The notes under the pieces were generated by a model. That model had not been told where the DNA came from. It made no database searches and saw only the letters and a list, made by a program, of their open reading frames with translations. The position numbers and the translations under genes are program-made. Positions 31,579 to 40,956 of a stretch of 64,000 bases of DNA are shown piece by piece. Position 1 is the stretch's first letter; each line of letters opens with the position of its first letter. The DNA is taken from NCBI GenBank assembly GCA_046538075.1, contig JBKHJN010000001.1, positions 1 to 64,000 on the forward strand, read 5' to 3'. The DNA comes from Desulfobacca_B sp046538075. Lineage in GTDB: Bacteria; Desulfobacterota; Desulfobaccia; Desulfobaccales; Desulfobaccaceae.

Positions 31579-34563
31579 TTATATTTTCCTTTTCCCCCGC
31601 CAGCAGGGCGAGGGAATTTTAGACTTTCCAAAAGGAAAATGATCAGCCCAGGGGAAAAAACGAGCCTCGCTCCAATCCACCGGGACCCGGACCAAGGCTC
31701 CCTGGCGGTGCTGATAGATCAGATGCCCCTGGCTTACGCCAAATTCGAAGAGGGCCCGGGTGAGCCTGACATCTTGCTGACAATAAGCAATCAGTTCCGG
31801 GAACCGGCCATCCTTAAACAGTTGCAATGCCAACAAACCATCGCCGCTTTTGGCCTGCCCCAAGGTTTTTTCGGCCAGATGTCCCAGAGATAGCCGAATA
31901 CCCAGAATCTGATGAACATCATCCAGAATGTCCAGGGTAGGAATAGCGGCTAAATCCAGCGTGGTATAGGGTCGTAGAACCTGATAGTCAAACCTTTTCA
32001 GGTTAAACCCGACCACCAGGTCCAGCTCCTGGAGCCGACGACAGAGCTTATCGATATCTGGTTCCAAATAGATTTCACAGTCCTCTTGCTGATTCACCGC
32101 CAAGACCGCCACGGAAACCTTCATTTGATGACATCGGCTCCAACCGCCCACTTCTTCAGCCGAAAGTTGCGTTTCCAAATCCAGAAAGCCGATGCGGTGA
32201 GGCGTTTCCCAGGGCCAGGAACCTTCCGAGGCCACTTTGAGGGCCGGTGCGCTGGCCTCAGCAACTTGATGCAAGGATGGTCTGGAGACCGGCAAGGCCC
32301 TCAGCCCCAGCATGAATTCGGCGATCTGGAGGGCCGCGGCTTTTTCCAGTGGTTTGTTACCCGAGCCGCATTTGGGGGAGTGGATACAGGAAGGACAGCC
32401 GTCCTCGCAGGGACATTCAGCAATAAGTTCTTTGGTTTTGTGGAGCAGCGGCTCGGCCATTTCGTAAGCCCGGGAGGCCAACCCGACGCCGCCGGGATAG
32501 CCATCATAGATAAAGACTGCCGCTTTCCCGACCTGGGGATGGAAGGGATGGGAAATACCGCCGATATCATTGCGGTCGGCCAGGGCAAACAGCGGAAACA
32601 TGCTGATCAGGGCATGCTCCAAAGCATGGATGCCGCCCATAAAATGCAGTCCCCGCTGGTAAACCGCCGCCTTGACAGGGTCCTCGATCTCGAACCAGGT
32701 CCCGACCGTCTCGAAAATCTGGGGAGGAAGCTCCAGGGAGACGATGCTCAACAATTCCTGGCCATGCAGACGGCGTTTTTCATAACCCAGAATGCGTTCG
32801 GTGACCTTGAGGTGACCGGTGTGGACCTTAAAATGGGCCAAGCGCTGGCTGGCGGTGACTTCCAGGATCTCTGTCTCCTTGTCGGTCTGAATCCGGGTAA
32901 AATAAGTGGGCTCCACCTGATTGACCCAAACATTGCGGCGCTCCAGGTCTAACCGTTCCACCAGAAAGGAATTGGCCTTATGCAGATAGACCGCACCGGG
33001 ATGGCATTCTTTCAGCGCCCGGTGGCCGTCGATGGTACCGATGGCCCTGCGAGAGCCCACCTTGAAGATGGCAAAACTTTCGCCCACGCCCCGGATGTTT
33101 ATCTGCTTCTGGGGGAAGCGGTGGTGGGCATACCAGGTCTCCCCGGCGGCACTGCGGAGCAACTGGTTTTCTCGCTCCAGCTCGTCGATAAGAGGTCGTA
33201 TCCGAGCAGGAGCAAAGGCCTGTTCCTGAGCTAGCTCCAGGGCCAACTCCTGCGCTGCGGCGGCAAGGTGCGCCTTAACCACTACCGGATTATCGGGGTC
33301 CAGGACCGCGGCCTCGAGCCGGCGGGAGAAAAACTCCTCTGGATGTTTGATAAAATACTGGTCCAGGGCATCGGGTTGGGCGACCATAACCACCAGGGAA
33401 TCCTGACCCAGACGGCCCACCCGGCCGCTCCTCTGCCAGGTGGTCACCATAGTGCCGGGATAACCCACCAGCAGGCAAACATCCAGTCCGCCGATGTCAA
33501 TGCCCATTTCCAGGGCGCTGGTCGAAATCACTCCCAGCATGTGACCGCGGGCCAGCCGTTGTTCGATTTCCCGGCGCTCCTCGGGCAGAAATCCGGCCCG
33601 GTAGGAGCTGATGCGGCGTTTCAACTCCGGAGCCAGACGCAGGGCCCAGAGGTGCAAAAGTTCGGTGAGCTTACGGGCCTGAGTAAAGCAGATGGTCGCC
33701 AAACCATGCCGCAGGGCCTGAATAAAGAGGCGGGCAGTGGTCTGGGCGGCGCTGAGCGAGGGGTTGAGAAATAGAAAATGGCGGCCAGCCTGAGGCGCGC
33801 CATTGGCGGCAATGACAGTCACCTCCTGGCCGATTAACTGGCGGGCTAATTCATCCGGGTTGGCGATGGTGGCCGAAGATAAAATATATTGGGGGGTTGA
33901 CCCATGATATTGGCATACCCGCTGCAGCCGCCGCAACACCTGGGCCATATGACTTCCCATGATGCCTTTGTAAGTGTGGACCTCATCAATTACCACATAT
34001 TTTAGCCGAGCAAAAAAACCCGGCCAGGATTGGTGATAAGGCAACAGACCCATATGCAGCATATCCGGGTTGCTGAGCAGGATCTGGGGTGGCCGGGTCC
34101 GGAGACGCTTCCGCACCTCGACCGGGGTGTCGCCGTCATAAATGGCCGCCGAAATAGAAGGGCAGGGGAGGGCGGCGGCCAGTTCTTGCAGGGCCTTCAA
34201 CTGATCCTGCTCCAAGGCTTTGAGAGGAAACAGGTATAGGGCGTGGGCCGTTGGATCTCTAAGAAGCGCGCTAATTACTGGCAGATTATAGACCAGGGTT
34301 TTACCACTAGCCGTCGGGGTGGCCACCAGAATCTGTTCCCCGGCCTGAAGCGCGGCCAGGGCTTCTAATTGGTGCCGGTAGAGCCGGGGAATTCCCTGCC
34401 GCTCCAGGGCCGCCCACAGGACCGGCGGAAGTTCTACCTCTGGTCCTTGGTAATCCGCTGGTTGAGGGGAGCGATAATGATAATGACTGATAATCTCCTG
34501 AAGATCAGGATCGCGGCGCAATCCCTCCAAGAAATCAGTCAATAAAGTATTATTTGGTGCCAC
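31579..34563 (-). CDS. MrfA-like DEAD/DEAH helicase fused to MrfB-like exonuclease
   Basis: With the start at GTG 34563 the protein has about 994 residues. The helicase half has Walker A ATPTASGKT at 81-89, DEVH at 193-196, and a helicase C-terminal domain with RSGRVGR. A DUF1998-type region with a four-cysteine cluster (CPCEDGCPSC, CIHSPKCG) follows. From about residue 790 there is a DEDD-type exonuclease domain: D795-x-E797 (LDLET), an inner Asp in FNLKRFDY, and a final Asp in CQQDVRL. MrfA (helicase) and MrfB (exonuclease) are separate proteins in Bacillus and repair mitomycin damage; here the two activities appear fused. A longer frame to 34647 overlaps the next gene by 98 bp and is unlikely. 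The true start is uncertain, as no candidate has a clear ribosome site. Confidence 0.85.
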   Translation of the reverse strand: MAPNNTLLTDFLEGLRRDPDLQEIISHYHYRSPQPADYQGPEVELPPVLWAALERQGIPRLYRHQLEALAALQAGEQILVATPTASGKTLVYNLPVISALLRDPTAHALYLFPLKALEQDQLKALQELAAALPCPSISAAIYDGDTPVEVRKRLRTRPPQILLSNPDMLHMGLLPYHQSWPGFFARLKYVVIDEVHTYKGIMGSHMAQVLRRLQRVCQYHGSTPQYILSSATIANPDELARQLIGQEVTVIAANGAPQAGRHFLFLNPSLSAAQTTARLFIQALRHGLATICFTQARKLTELLHLWALRLAPELKRRISSYRAGFLPEERREIEQRLARGHMLGVISTSALEMGIDIGGLDVCLLVGYPGTMVTTWQRSGRVGRLGQDSLVVMVAQPDALDQYFIKHPEEFFSRRLEAAVLDPDNPVVVKAHLAAAAQELALELAQEQAFAPARIRPLIDELERENQLLRSAAGETWYAHHRFPQKQINIRGVGESFAIFKVGSRRAIGTIDGHRALKECHPGAVYLHKANSFLVERLDLERRNVWVNQVEPTYFTRIQTDKETEILEVTASQRLAHFKVHTGHLKVTERILGYEKRRLHGQELLSIVSLELPPQIFETVGTWFEIEDPVKAAVYQRGLHFMGGIHALEHALISMFPLFALADRNDIGGISHPFHPQVGKAAVFIYDGYPGGVGLASRAYEMAEPLLHKTKELIAECPCEDGCPSCIHSPKCGSGNKPLEKAAALQIAEFMLGLRALPVSRPSLHQVAEASAPALKVASEGSWPWETPHRIGFLDLETQLSAEEVGGWSRCHQMKVSVAVLAVNQQEDCEIYLEPDIDKLCRRLQELDLVVGFNLKRFDYQVLRPYTTLDLAAIPTLDILDDVHQILGIRLSLGHLAEKTLGQAKSGDGLLALQLFKDGRFPELIAYCQQDVRLTRALFEFGVSQGHLIYQHRQGALVRVPVDWSEARFFPWADHFPFGKSKIPSPCWRGKRKI

Positions 34564-35656
34564 AATCAAAATGGGGCCAATCCGTATGATAGCCGAAGTA
34601 ATACCACTCCTGGGGGAGTCGGTAGCCGATCTGCTTGGCGGCGTCATAGACCCAGGCGGGCAGATTACGGGCGTCTAAACGATGCATGGCATTCCGATTA
34701 AACTGCCGCAACGCCCGGCTGATGGGGTTGGGGGAGCCATCCCGTGCCTCCGTGAAATTGAAATCGTTCAGATCCAAAGCACAACCCAGCCGGTGGTTAG
34801 ATGCCTTGGCATGCCGGCCATGATGAACCTCGGCCATGCTGTCGTAATAGTTGCGCCGCACCTCACACTCGAGGCTGTCCCCTTCTTCGTCTGCAAAATT
34901 CAGGCATTCAGCGATTACCGGGCCGTAATAGGCACTGGCCGCGTAGGTGTCCTCACCCCCCCGGATCACCAGCAGCGGCAGCCGTTTTTCCGGCTGATAG
35001 AATCCTTCTCTAAATATATGCTCTATTAATAGCGCAGCAAAGGGAGCGTGCAGGCTGTTGATTTCAAACCACATGGTATCGGGCCGGTACCTGGCTTTAT
35101 TATTGATATCCTTAAGTTCAGAGACAAACCACACCTGGCCGCTCAGGCGCGGCAAGCGCGCTGCCACATCCTGCCATTTTTTTGTGAAATCTCCATAAGT
35201 TAGCACCCGCTTGGCAGTGGCCGGAATCCAAACCGGGACCTTTAATGCTACCCCGACTGCATCACCATTAGGCCAGTGCCGGCGTCGCAAGAATTCCCAG
35301 GAAATTTCGCCGCCATGGGACCGGATCAGCGCCAGGGAGCGCTCGCGCATGGCATACAGACGCGGGAGGTCCATTAAATTATAGGCCTGGTCTATCTTGG
35401 CGAGCAGGTCTCGCTGGCGCGCTTCCGGCGTCATGTCGGGCTCATAATCTAAAGCAAGCTGTTTCAAGAGCGCGGCCAGGGTAGGAGCCCGATCGGGATA
35501 GATGAGGCAGGGCCGCAGGTTCTGCACCCAGGAGGCTGAGGGCGCCGGCTGGGCCAAGGCTAGCCCGGAAAAACCGAGGACCAGCAGTACGGACAGCAGA
35601 AGGCAATATTTTCCGCCCCCCTGATGCGGTGCTACAACTCTATCGGGATTTAGCAT
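34550..35656 (-). CDS. Exported M15-like peptidase-fold protein
   Basis: The 368-residue protein has a signal peptide (hydrophobic segment near residues 18-35, ALA cleavage region). Its C-terminal domain has the zinc-site arrangement of the M15/DD-peptidase fold: HRLGCALDLND (His and Asp) and, near the end, DWPHFDCG (His). It probably acts on cell-wall peptides in the periplasm, or is a non-catalytic relative. The N-terminal 200 residues are not recognised. It is divergent from the DUF3786 gene, and its stop slightly overlaps the helicase start. The fold is moderately sure; the activity is inferred. Confidence 0.65.
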   Translation of the reverse strand: MLNPDRVVAPHQGGGKYCLLLSVLLVLGFSGLALAQPAPSASWVQNLRPCLIYPDRAPTLAALLKQLALDYEPDMTPEARQRDLLAKIDQAYNLMDLPRLYAMRERSLALIRSHGGEISWEFLRRRHWPNGDAVGVALKVPVWIPATAKRVLTYGDFTKKWQDVAARLPRLSGQVWFVSELKDINNKARYRPDTMWFEINSLHAPFAALLIEHIFREGFYQPEKRLPLLVIRGGEDTYAASAYYGPVIAECLNFADEEGDSLECEVRRNYYDSMAEVHHGRHAKASNHRLGCALDLNDFNFTEARDGSPNPISRALRQFNRNAMHRLDARNLPAWVYDAAKQIGYRLPQEWYYFGYHTDWPHFDCGTK

Positions 35657-35814
35657 GGCGCTATTTTAGGATATTGGCTTTTGTCTGTCAACCTAAGGAA
35701 TGTACTCCCGATTGGGTGACAACTGATTTAGCCTTCCATAACTCAGAGAGGATTTTCCCGTTGCCAAAACCTGGAAGTTCTGCTAAATTTCCCCCACATC
35801 AAGGGAGAACGGCA

Positions 35815-36459
35815 ATGTTTCGGCCTGATCAGCCGCGTCATTACGAAGAAGTTTACGCCGGGTTGGCCGCCAGGCTCGCCGCGTTAGATCTCCGCTGGCT
35901 GGCTGACGGCTTGGGAGCCAAATACGATTATGAACAGAAGGCCCTGCTGATTCCCAGTTTCGGAAAGCTATATCGGGTGACTAGCGAAGGAGTCAGCGAC
36001 TTTAAGGGATTGCTGCCGCCGATTGATATCCGCATTGTGCTGGCCTACTATGTCCTTCATGGCGGGACCGCGGAATTAAGCGGACAATGGGTCTCCTACC
36101 GGGAATTCAAAGGCGCGGCTTTTTTTATGACCACGTACCAGGATTTGGTGGAAAGACCCATTGCCGAGTCCTTCTGTCACCGGCTGGATGCTCTGGAAAC
36201 CTGCTCCCAACTCCTAGGGGGACAAAAATTGTCCGAGTTGGCAACCGGTGACCTGTGTTACCGTTATCCGGCGCTGCCCAATCTGCCGCTGGCTCTGATA
36301 TTTTATGATGCCGATGAGGAACTGCCGGCTAGCGCCACGGTGCTTTATGATCAGCACAGCACCTTTTTCCTGGACCTGGAATGCCTGGCGGTTTTGGGTC
36401 TTATTCTCAAAGATCATTTATTAGAAGCCCAGGCCCAGCTTGCGGCTAACCCATTATGA
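35815..36459 (+). CDS. DUF3786 domain protein
   Basis: With ATG 35815 after AAGGGAG the protein has 214 residues. It has the features of DUF3786: an IDIRIVLAYYVLHGG segment in the middle and a late FYDADEELPASATVLYD stretch. Members are found mostly in strict anaerobes (sulfate reducers, acetogens, methanogens) and have no established function. An upstream extension to 35629 overlaps the divergent peptidase gene and is rejected. Its last six bases overlap the stop of the convergent small gene. Confidence 0.8.
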   Translation: MFRPDQPRHYEEVYAGLAARLAALDLRWLADGLGAKYDYEQKALLIPSFGKLYRVTSEGVSDFKGLLPPIDIRIVLAYYVLHGGTAELSGQWVSYREFKGAAFFMTTYQDLVERPIAESFCHRLDALETCSQLLGGQKLSELATGDLCYRYPALPNLPLALIFYDADEELPASATVLYDQHSTFFLDLECLAVLGLILKDHLLEAQAQLAANPL

Positions 36460-36846
36460 CTTGCGCCAGGCTTGTTCCTCTTGATATTCCGAAAACTTTT
36501 TCAGGATAAATTTGCCGGGAAAGTCCCGATGTCCGAGATAGGTTTGAGTACTCTGCAGAAAACGCCTTTGCAAACCCTCAAAAACCTGCGGGACCTGGTC
36601 AACAGCAATAAAATTTCTCACTTTTTGTTGGCAGAACAACACTTCCGGGCCCAACGCGGCTCTGATCCGGTCGCTCAGATGGCGCTCGGAGGGGGCCAGG
36701 AAATTCTCCCGGAGCGGTATGTTAATCCGGGCTTCCATGGTAACTTGCCAGCGGTCCCCCGCCACTGGACGCGACCGGTCCCATATTTCCAGGGTGAGGC
36801 CGTTGTCCAGGATGATGCGGGACTTCAATTGTCCTGTTTCGGTCAT
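36454..36846 (-). CDS. Small soluble protein of unknown function
   Basis: I do not recognise this 130-residue protein. It starts with a beta-strand-rich section (LDNGLTLEIWDRSRPVAGDRW), followed by a helical half with many charged residues and no signal or membrane segment. Its stop overlaps the DUF3786 stop tail to tail. Nothing nearby indicates its role. It looks like a real gene because it fills the space between two genes and has ordinary codon use. Confidence 0.6.
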   Translation of the reverse strand: MTETGQLKSRIILDNGLTLEIWDRSRPVAGDRWQVTMEARINIPLRENFLAPSERHLSDRIRAALGPEVLFCQQKVRNFIAVDQVPQVFEGLQRRFLQSTQTYLGHRDFPGKFILKKFSEYQEEQAWRKS

Positions 36847-36969
36847 GCTCTTAATATCCTAAACAGTCATAAAATTTGCTCTTTGGGTTAGCCTCATAAC
36901 ATAAATCTGCCCGGGAAGCCAATGCTTTTGACAGCGGGTGCAGTTTTTCCAACCTTAGAAAGGAAGTCT

Positions 36970-37557
36970 ATGCGCAGTAAAACTCTAGCTCTGATATTGG
37001 CGGTGCTGGCCTTTTCGGGCGCCATCATTTTAGGATATCTCTGGTTCTGGCAAGGCACCCCGCGCCATGCGCTTTATCAAATGGTGCGGGCGGTTCAGAA
37101 TCAGGATATAGACAATTTTTTTAAATTTGTGGACTTACAGGCGATCTTTAATAATTTTGTTAATGATGCCAGTCAAGAACTTGAATTCCCTAAAAATAAC
37201 CAGAAGAACGAGGCCCCTCCAGATGAGTTTAGCCGCTGGAGCCGGAAATTGGGGAAAAGATTTGCTCGTTATCTGCTCCCTAAATTGTTCAACACCTTTG
37301 AAACTCAGATCAAAAATCAGATTGAACGGTATTTGCTGAGCCTTAGTACCAATGAAAGGATCGGCTTGACGGCCTTGGTAACCCATGCCCAAATCGAGCA
37401 GCAGGGATATCAGGCCGAAGTAACCCTTAGAGACCCAGAGACGAATAAACCCTTGCGGTTTCGGATGCAGCAGAATCCTGAAACCAGGGAGTGGCGCGTG
37501 GTAGAGGTTAATTATGAGGATTTCAAAGAATTGCTGAAAAAAGAGTTTATACCATGA
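36970..37557 (+). CDS. Membrane-anchored DUF2939-like protein
   Basis: With ATG 36970, five bases after AAAGGA, the protein has 195 residues. An N-terminal hydrophobic anchor (ILAVLAFSGAIILGYLWF) is followed by TPRHALYQMVRAVQNQDIDN, which matches the start of the DUF2939 pattern (a repeated unit that counts calls along the chain and ends in a VD segment). The rest is helical with a strand-rich end. DUF2939 proteins are of unknown function. It is unlikely to be in an operon, as more than 200 bp separate it from the next gene. Confidence 0.6.
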   Translation: MRSKTLALILAVLAFSGAIILGYLWFWQGTPRHALYQMVRAVQNQDIDNFFKFVDLQAIFNNFVNDASQELEFPKNNQKNEAPPDEFSRWSRKLGKRFARYLLPKLFNTFETQIKNQIERYLLSLSTNERIGLTALVTHAQIEQQGYQAEVTLRDPETNKPLRFRMQQNPETREWRVVEVNYEDFKELLKKEFIP

Positions 37558-37771
37558 AAAGGTATGGAAAGAACAGTCAGGACCACTGGGGTGTTACATG
37601 GAATAATCGTTGAGTCTGATAATATATATTATGTAAACAATTAATTCATTTTTATCGGCCTCTTCAAAAAGGCGGTTCTACTATTCCCGACCAGAATCTA
37701 AATTATCCAGACTGGCCACTGATAATCTTGATGAATTAAGAAAATCTCAAATTGATCACAGGAGGACGGTA

Positions 37772-38671
37772 ATGAAAGTTTTTATGACGGGGGGCACTGG
37801 TTTTGTAGGATCTTATCTTTCCCTGCGGTTGGCCCAGGAAGGTCATGAGGTCACTATCCTTACCCGGAGCTCCCGTGCGGCTTCGCCAGATCCGGAAATC
37901 AATTATCTGGTCGGCGACCCCACCCGGGAAGGTCCGTGGATGGAAGCCGTCGTAGACCATGACTGGATCATCCACCTGGCGGGCGCCAATGTCATCGGGC
38001 CCTGGAATCCCAAGAACAAGCAAGTCATTCGCGATAGCCGCGTCCTCAGCGCCCGCAATCTGATTAAAGCCCTGGCGGTTGGAAACCGTCGGCAAATTTT
38101 GTGCAGCACTTCCGCGGTCGGCTATTATGGCCTCCGGGGGGAAGAGGTTCTGACGGAAGGTTCAGCCCCCGGCAATGATTTTTTGGCCCAGGTAGCGCAG
38201 CAATGGGAAGCCGAGGCCTTGAAGGCTCAAGACCTGGGCATTCGAGTGGTAATCACCCGCTTCGGTCTGGTCTTGGGCAAAGGCGGCGGGATTCTGCAAA
38301 AGCTGGTCCCGATTTTTAAATTGTATCTGGGCGGGCCGGTCGGGTCCGGGAAACAATGGCTGTCCTGGATTCATCAGGAGGACCAGGTCCGGGCTTTTCT
38401 GTTCTTGCTGGATCATCCGGAACTCTTGGGTCCGGTCAATTTTAGCACCCCCCATCCGGTGCGCAACCGGGAGTTGGCCAAAGCCCTGGGTCAGGTCCTG
38501 GGCCGCCCCAGCAGTCTGCCTGTTCCCGGCTTCATGCTGCGCCTGATTTTAGGGGAATCTGCCCAAGTGGTCCTGGGGGGCCAGAAGGTAATGCCGCAAC
38601 GATTGCTGGAGGCCGGTTTCCAATTTCTTTACCCCAAAATCGAGGAGGCCCTGGCTCAAATACTGGGTTAA
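37772..38671 (+). CDS. SDR39U1-type epimerase (TIGR01777 family)
   Basis: The 299-residue protein has the nucleotide-binding motif GGTGFVG at the N-terminus, a STSAVGYYG active-site segment, and the late RFGLVLGKGGG stretch typical of the SDR39U1/YfcH group. The substrate is not established; some members are linked to cell-division or sugar nucleotide reactions. The ATG is preceded by AGGAGG. It ends six bases before waaA on the same strand and is probably in one operon with it. Confidence 0.85.
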   Translation: MKVFMTGGTGFVGSYLSLRLAQEGHEVTILTRSSRAASPDPEINYLVGDPTREGPWMEAVVDHDWIIHLAGANVIGPWNPKNKQVIRDSRVLSARNLIKALAVGNRRQILCSTSAVGYYGLRGEEVLTEGSAPGNDFLAQVAQQWEAEALKAQDLGIRVVITRFGLVLGKGGGILQKLVPIFKLYLGGPVGSGKQWLSWIHQEDQVRAFLFLLDHPELLGPVNFSTPHPVRNRELAKALGQVLGRPSSLPVPGFMLRLILGESAQVVLGGQKVMPQRLLEAGFQFLYPKIEEALAQILG

Positions 38672-38677
38672 TGGGGC

Positions 38678-39973
38678 TTGGGAAATTTGCTCAGGGCGAT
38701 TTATTACGGATTGTCAATATTGGCTGGCCTCCTGGGCTGGCCAATTTTTTACTGGCGCCTGAAGTCCCGGGGCCGGGGGGAGAGTTTTGGGCCGCGCTTA
38801 GGCCTGCGATTACCCCCCCTGCCCTCCTCAGCCGGCGGCCCCCGCCTGTGGTTGCATGGGGTCTCGGTGGGGGAAATCAGTGCGGCGGAGCCACTGGTCG
38901 GCGCCCTCCGGGACGAATTTCCTGACGCTGACTTCCTGCTTTCGACCGGCACCGAAACCGGCCAGGCCGTGGCGCGCAAGCTTTATCAGCCGCCGATGAC
39001 GGTATTTTATTATCCTTTGGATCTTCCCTGGGCAGTACACCGTTACCTGCAACATTTCCGGCCGGATTTGTTCATTGCCCTGGAGACGGAGATCTGGCCC
39101 AACTTTTTATATGCTGCCCACCGCGCTGGCGTCAGACTGGCCCTGGCCAATGCCCGGCTTTCCGATCGATCCTTTAGACAATATCTTAGACTTAAACCCT
39201 TTTTTACTGATATTATTAACTATTTTGAGCTAATTGCCGCCAGCAGTGCGGAAGATGCCCAGCGCTTCCTAGCCTTGGGGGCGCTACCTGAAAAGGTGGT
39301 GGTAACCGGCAGCACCAAGTGGGACCGGCTGGCGGCTCCCCGGAATGCCGTCGAGCCTGTTAAATTACAGCAATGCCTGAATTCCCAGAATAATTTAATT
39401 TTTTTGGCTGCCTCTACCCACCCTGGTGAAGAAGAGATAATCATCCAGGCCTTTCAATCTTTGTCGGTCCCCTACCCTTCGCTTTTGCTGATCGTAACTC
39501 CCCGCCACCCGGAACGGGCCCCGGCCATCGGTCAACTCCTGGCCCAGGCCGGTTTGCCCTATCATTTCTGGAGCCAGTTAAAGCAGGAGGTCGAGGACCG
39601 CCATCACCCGGTAGTAATTGTAGATACTGTCGGAGAGCTTTTCAGGCTTTATGGCCTGGCTGATTTGGTGTTTGTGGGCGGCAGTCTGATTCCCCACGGG
39701 GGTCAAAACATCCTGGAAGCCGCGGCTTGGGGAAAGTTTCCCCTCTACGGGCCTTATATGGAAAATTTCCGTCTGGCCCGGACCTTATTGGAGGAAGTTG
39801 GGGCCGGCCGGACGGTCTATGGGTTGGAAGACCTGATTACGGCCGGGCAATATTTGCTGGCCCACCCCCAGGAGCGTCTGGCCCGGGGACAGCAAGGACA
39901 GGCCGCACTTGAAACCCTCCAGGGCGCATCCCGGCGCCAGGCTCAGTTGCTTAAGAAGCTTTTAGCGGTTTAA
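38678..39973 (+). CDS. waaA: 3-deoxy-D-manno-octulosonic acid transferase
   Basis: The 431-residue enzyme has the WaaA pattern: an N-terminal membrane anchor (ILAGLLGWPIFYW), GVSVGEISAAEPL, ALETEIWPNF (catalytic Glu), and a C-terminal glycosyltransferase domain with GGSLIPHGGQNILE. It attaches Kdo to lipid A at the inner membrane, so the organism makes lipopolysaccharide. The start is TTG at 38678, shortly after the SDR stop; the ATG at 38671 is in another frame. A strong terminator follows. Confidence 0.95.
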   Translation: MGNLLRAIYYGLSILAGLLGWPIFYWRLKSRGRGESFGPRLGLRLPPLPSSAGGPRLWLHGVSVGEISAAEPLVGALRDEFPDADFLLSTGTETGQAVARKLYQPPMTVFYYPLDLPWAVHRYLQHFRPDLFIALETEIWPNFLYAAHRAGVRLALANARLSDRSFRQYLRLKPFFTDIINYFELIAASSAEDAQRFLALGALPEKVVVTGSTKWDRLAAPRNAVEPVKLQQCLNSQNNLIFLAASTHPGEEEIIIQAFQSLSVPYPSLLLIVTPRHPERAPAIGQLLAQAGLPYHFWSQLKQEVEDRHHPVVIVDTVGELFRLYGLADLVFVGGSLIPHGGQNILEAAAWGKFPLYGPYMENFRLARTLLEEVGAGRTVYGLEDLITAGQYLLAHPQERLARGQQGQAALETLQGASRRQAQLLKKLLAV

Positions 39974-39978
39974 TCCCC

Positions 39979-40013
39979 AAGGGGGCGGCCAGCATTGGTC
40001 CGCCCCCTTTTTT
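39979..40013 (+). terminator. Rho-independent terminator after waaA
   Basis: AAGGGGGCGGCC pairs with GGTCCGCCCCCTT around a short AGCATT loop, followed by T residues. This is the clearest terminator in the window. It lies between convergent genes but has its T-tract on the plus strand. Confidence 0.9.
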
Positions 40014-40027
40014 AAATTGAGCTATAC

Positions 40028-40927
40028 TTAAAAGGCGTACCAGACTCTGATCCAGTTGCGGACGCCCTCCGGCCGATTAAGGGCGGCAATCTCAAACTGG
40101 TTGATCAGGCAAAAGGTAAACCGCTGATAATCGTATTTGATGGCCGGGCCAATAGCAAATTCCCGCCCGTGATAGCCGACTTTGCGGCCATCAACGGTGT
40201 CCCCGGTCGTCTGGACATAGTAGTAACCAGCCGCGCCGATCCGCAGATTAGGAAGCACCGCATAATCCACGCAATAGTCAAAGTGAAACGCCTGGCCGGA
40301 ATGGTAATGGTCCTGGGCAAAGAACGGGGGACCCTCGATGGGATCGTCGTTTCTGGTCGGGAAGTCATACATCATTTTGATGTTGACTCCGAAACCCCAC
40401 TTAGGCAGCCAGCCCAGGGCTAATACCGGTTGGAAGGTAAAATAATTCTGCGATGGACTGGCGGCATCAGCACTATCGTAGGTGCCGGGGAAAATAATCT
40501 CAAAGCCGGCGGTGACATGGTAGTCGCCAAAATGCCACCCCAGGATACAGGGATCGATGGAGATATTGCCCACCCCGAATTGGTAATCACTGAAGTTCAT
40601 GGGTTTGGAGCGGAAACCGATATACATCAGCGGGGCGACGATGTGCATGCCCCAGTTGGCCCCCAGGATTTCCACCTTGCTGGAATAGATGAGACGGAAT
40701 ACCTGGGCAATGGCATCGATTTCCGCATCCGGGGGACCGCCTCGGAACTGGTCAGCCTTGTAGTATAAAAAGAAATTTTGATAATAGACCCCGGGCGGTG
40801 GAAAGGCCCCGGTGAAAAAATTTTCCACCCCGTCGGGATAGGCAGCCAGACCGCGTTCGGTGGCCTGAGCGGAAAGAGGCATCGCTCCTATCAACAGGAT
40901 CACCCCCAAAATCAGCCATCTTTTCAT
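40028..40927 (-). CDS. Outer-membrane beta-barrel protein (MetA-pathway phenol degradation-like)
   Basis: The 299-residue protein has a signal peptide (SAQA cleavage region) and then many short amphipathic strands, ending in RVWYAF, a C-terminal aromatic signature for outer-membrane insertion. The strand pattern and length resemble the MetA-pathway phenol degradation-like (SphA) barrel family. The ligand is not known. Its C-terminal 40 residues resemble those of the barrel gene on the other side of prs. The ATG follows GGGGGAG. It is 30 bp downstream of prs and may be co-transcribed. Confidence 0.75.
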   Translation of the reverse strand: MKRWLILGVILLIGAMPLSAQATERGLAAYPDGVENFFTGAFPPPGVYYQNFFLYYKADQFRGGPPDAEIDAIAQVFRLIYSSKVEILGANWGMHIVAPLMYIGFRSKPMNFSDYQFGVGNISIDPCILGWHFGDYHVTAGFEIIFPGTYDSADAASPSQNYFTFQPVLALGWLPKWGFGVNIKMMYDFPTRNDDPIEGPPFFAQDHYHSGQAFHFDYCVDYAVLPNLRIGAAGYYYVQTTGDTVDGRKVGYHGREFAIGPAIKYDYQRFTFCLINQFEIAALNRPEGVRNWIRVWYAF

Positions 40928-40956
40928 TTCTCCCCCTTAATTCTGGAAATCAGCGG

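Noticed and set aside
34564..34647. Upstream extension of the helicase-exonuclease gene
   Set aside because: It would overlap the end of the M15-like peptidase gene by about 98 bp and adds residues with no homology to MrfA N-termini.
38671..38925. ATG-started frame over the beginning of waaA
   Set aside because: It lies in a different frame from the waaA protein, which has clear family motifs from the TTG start on.
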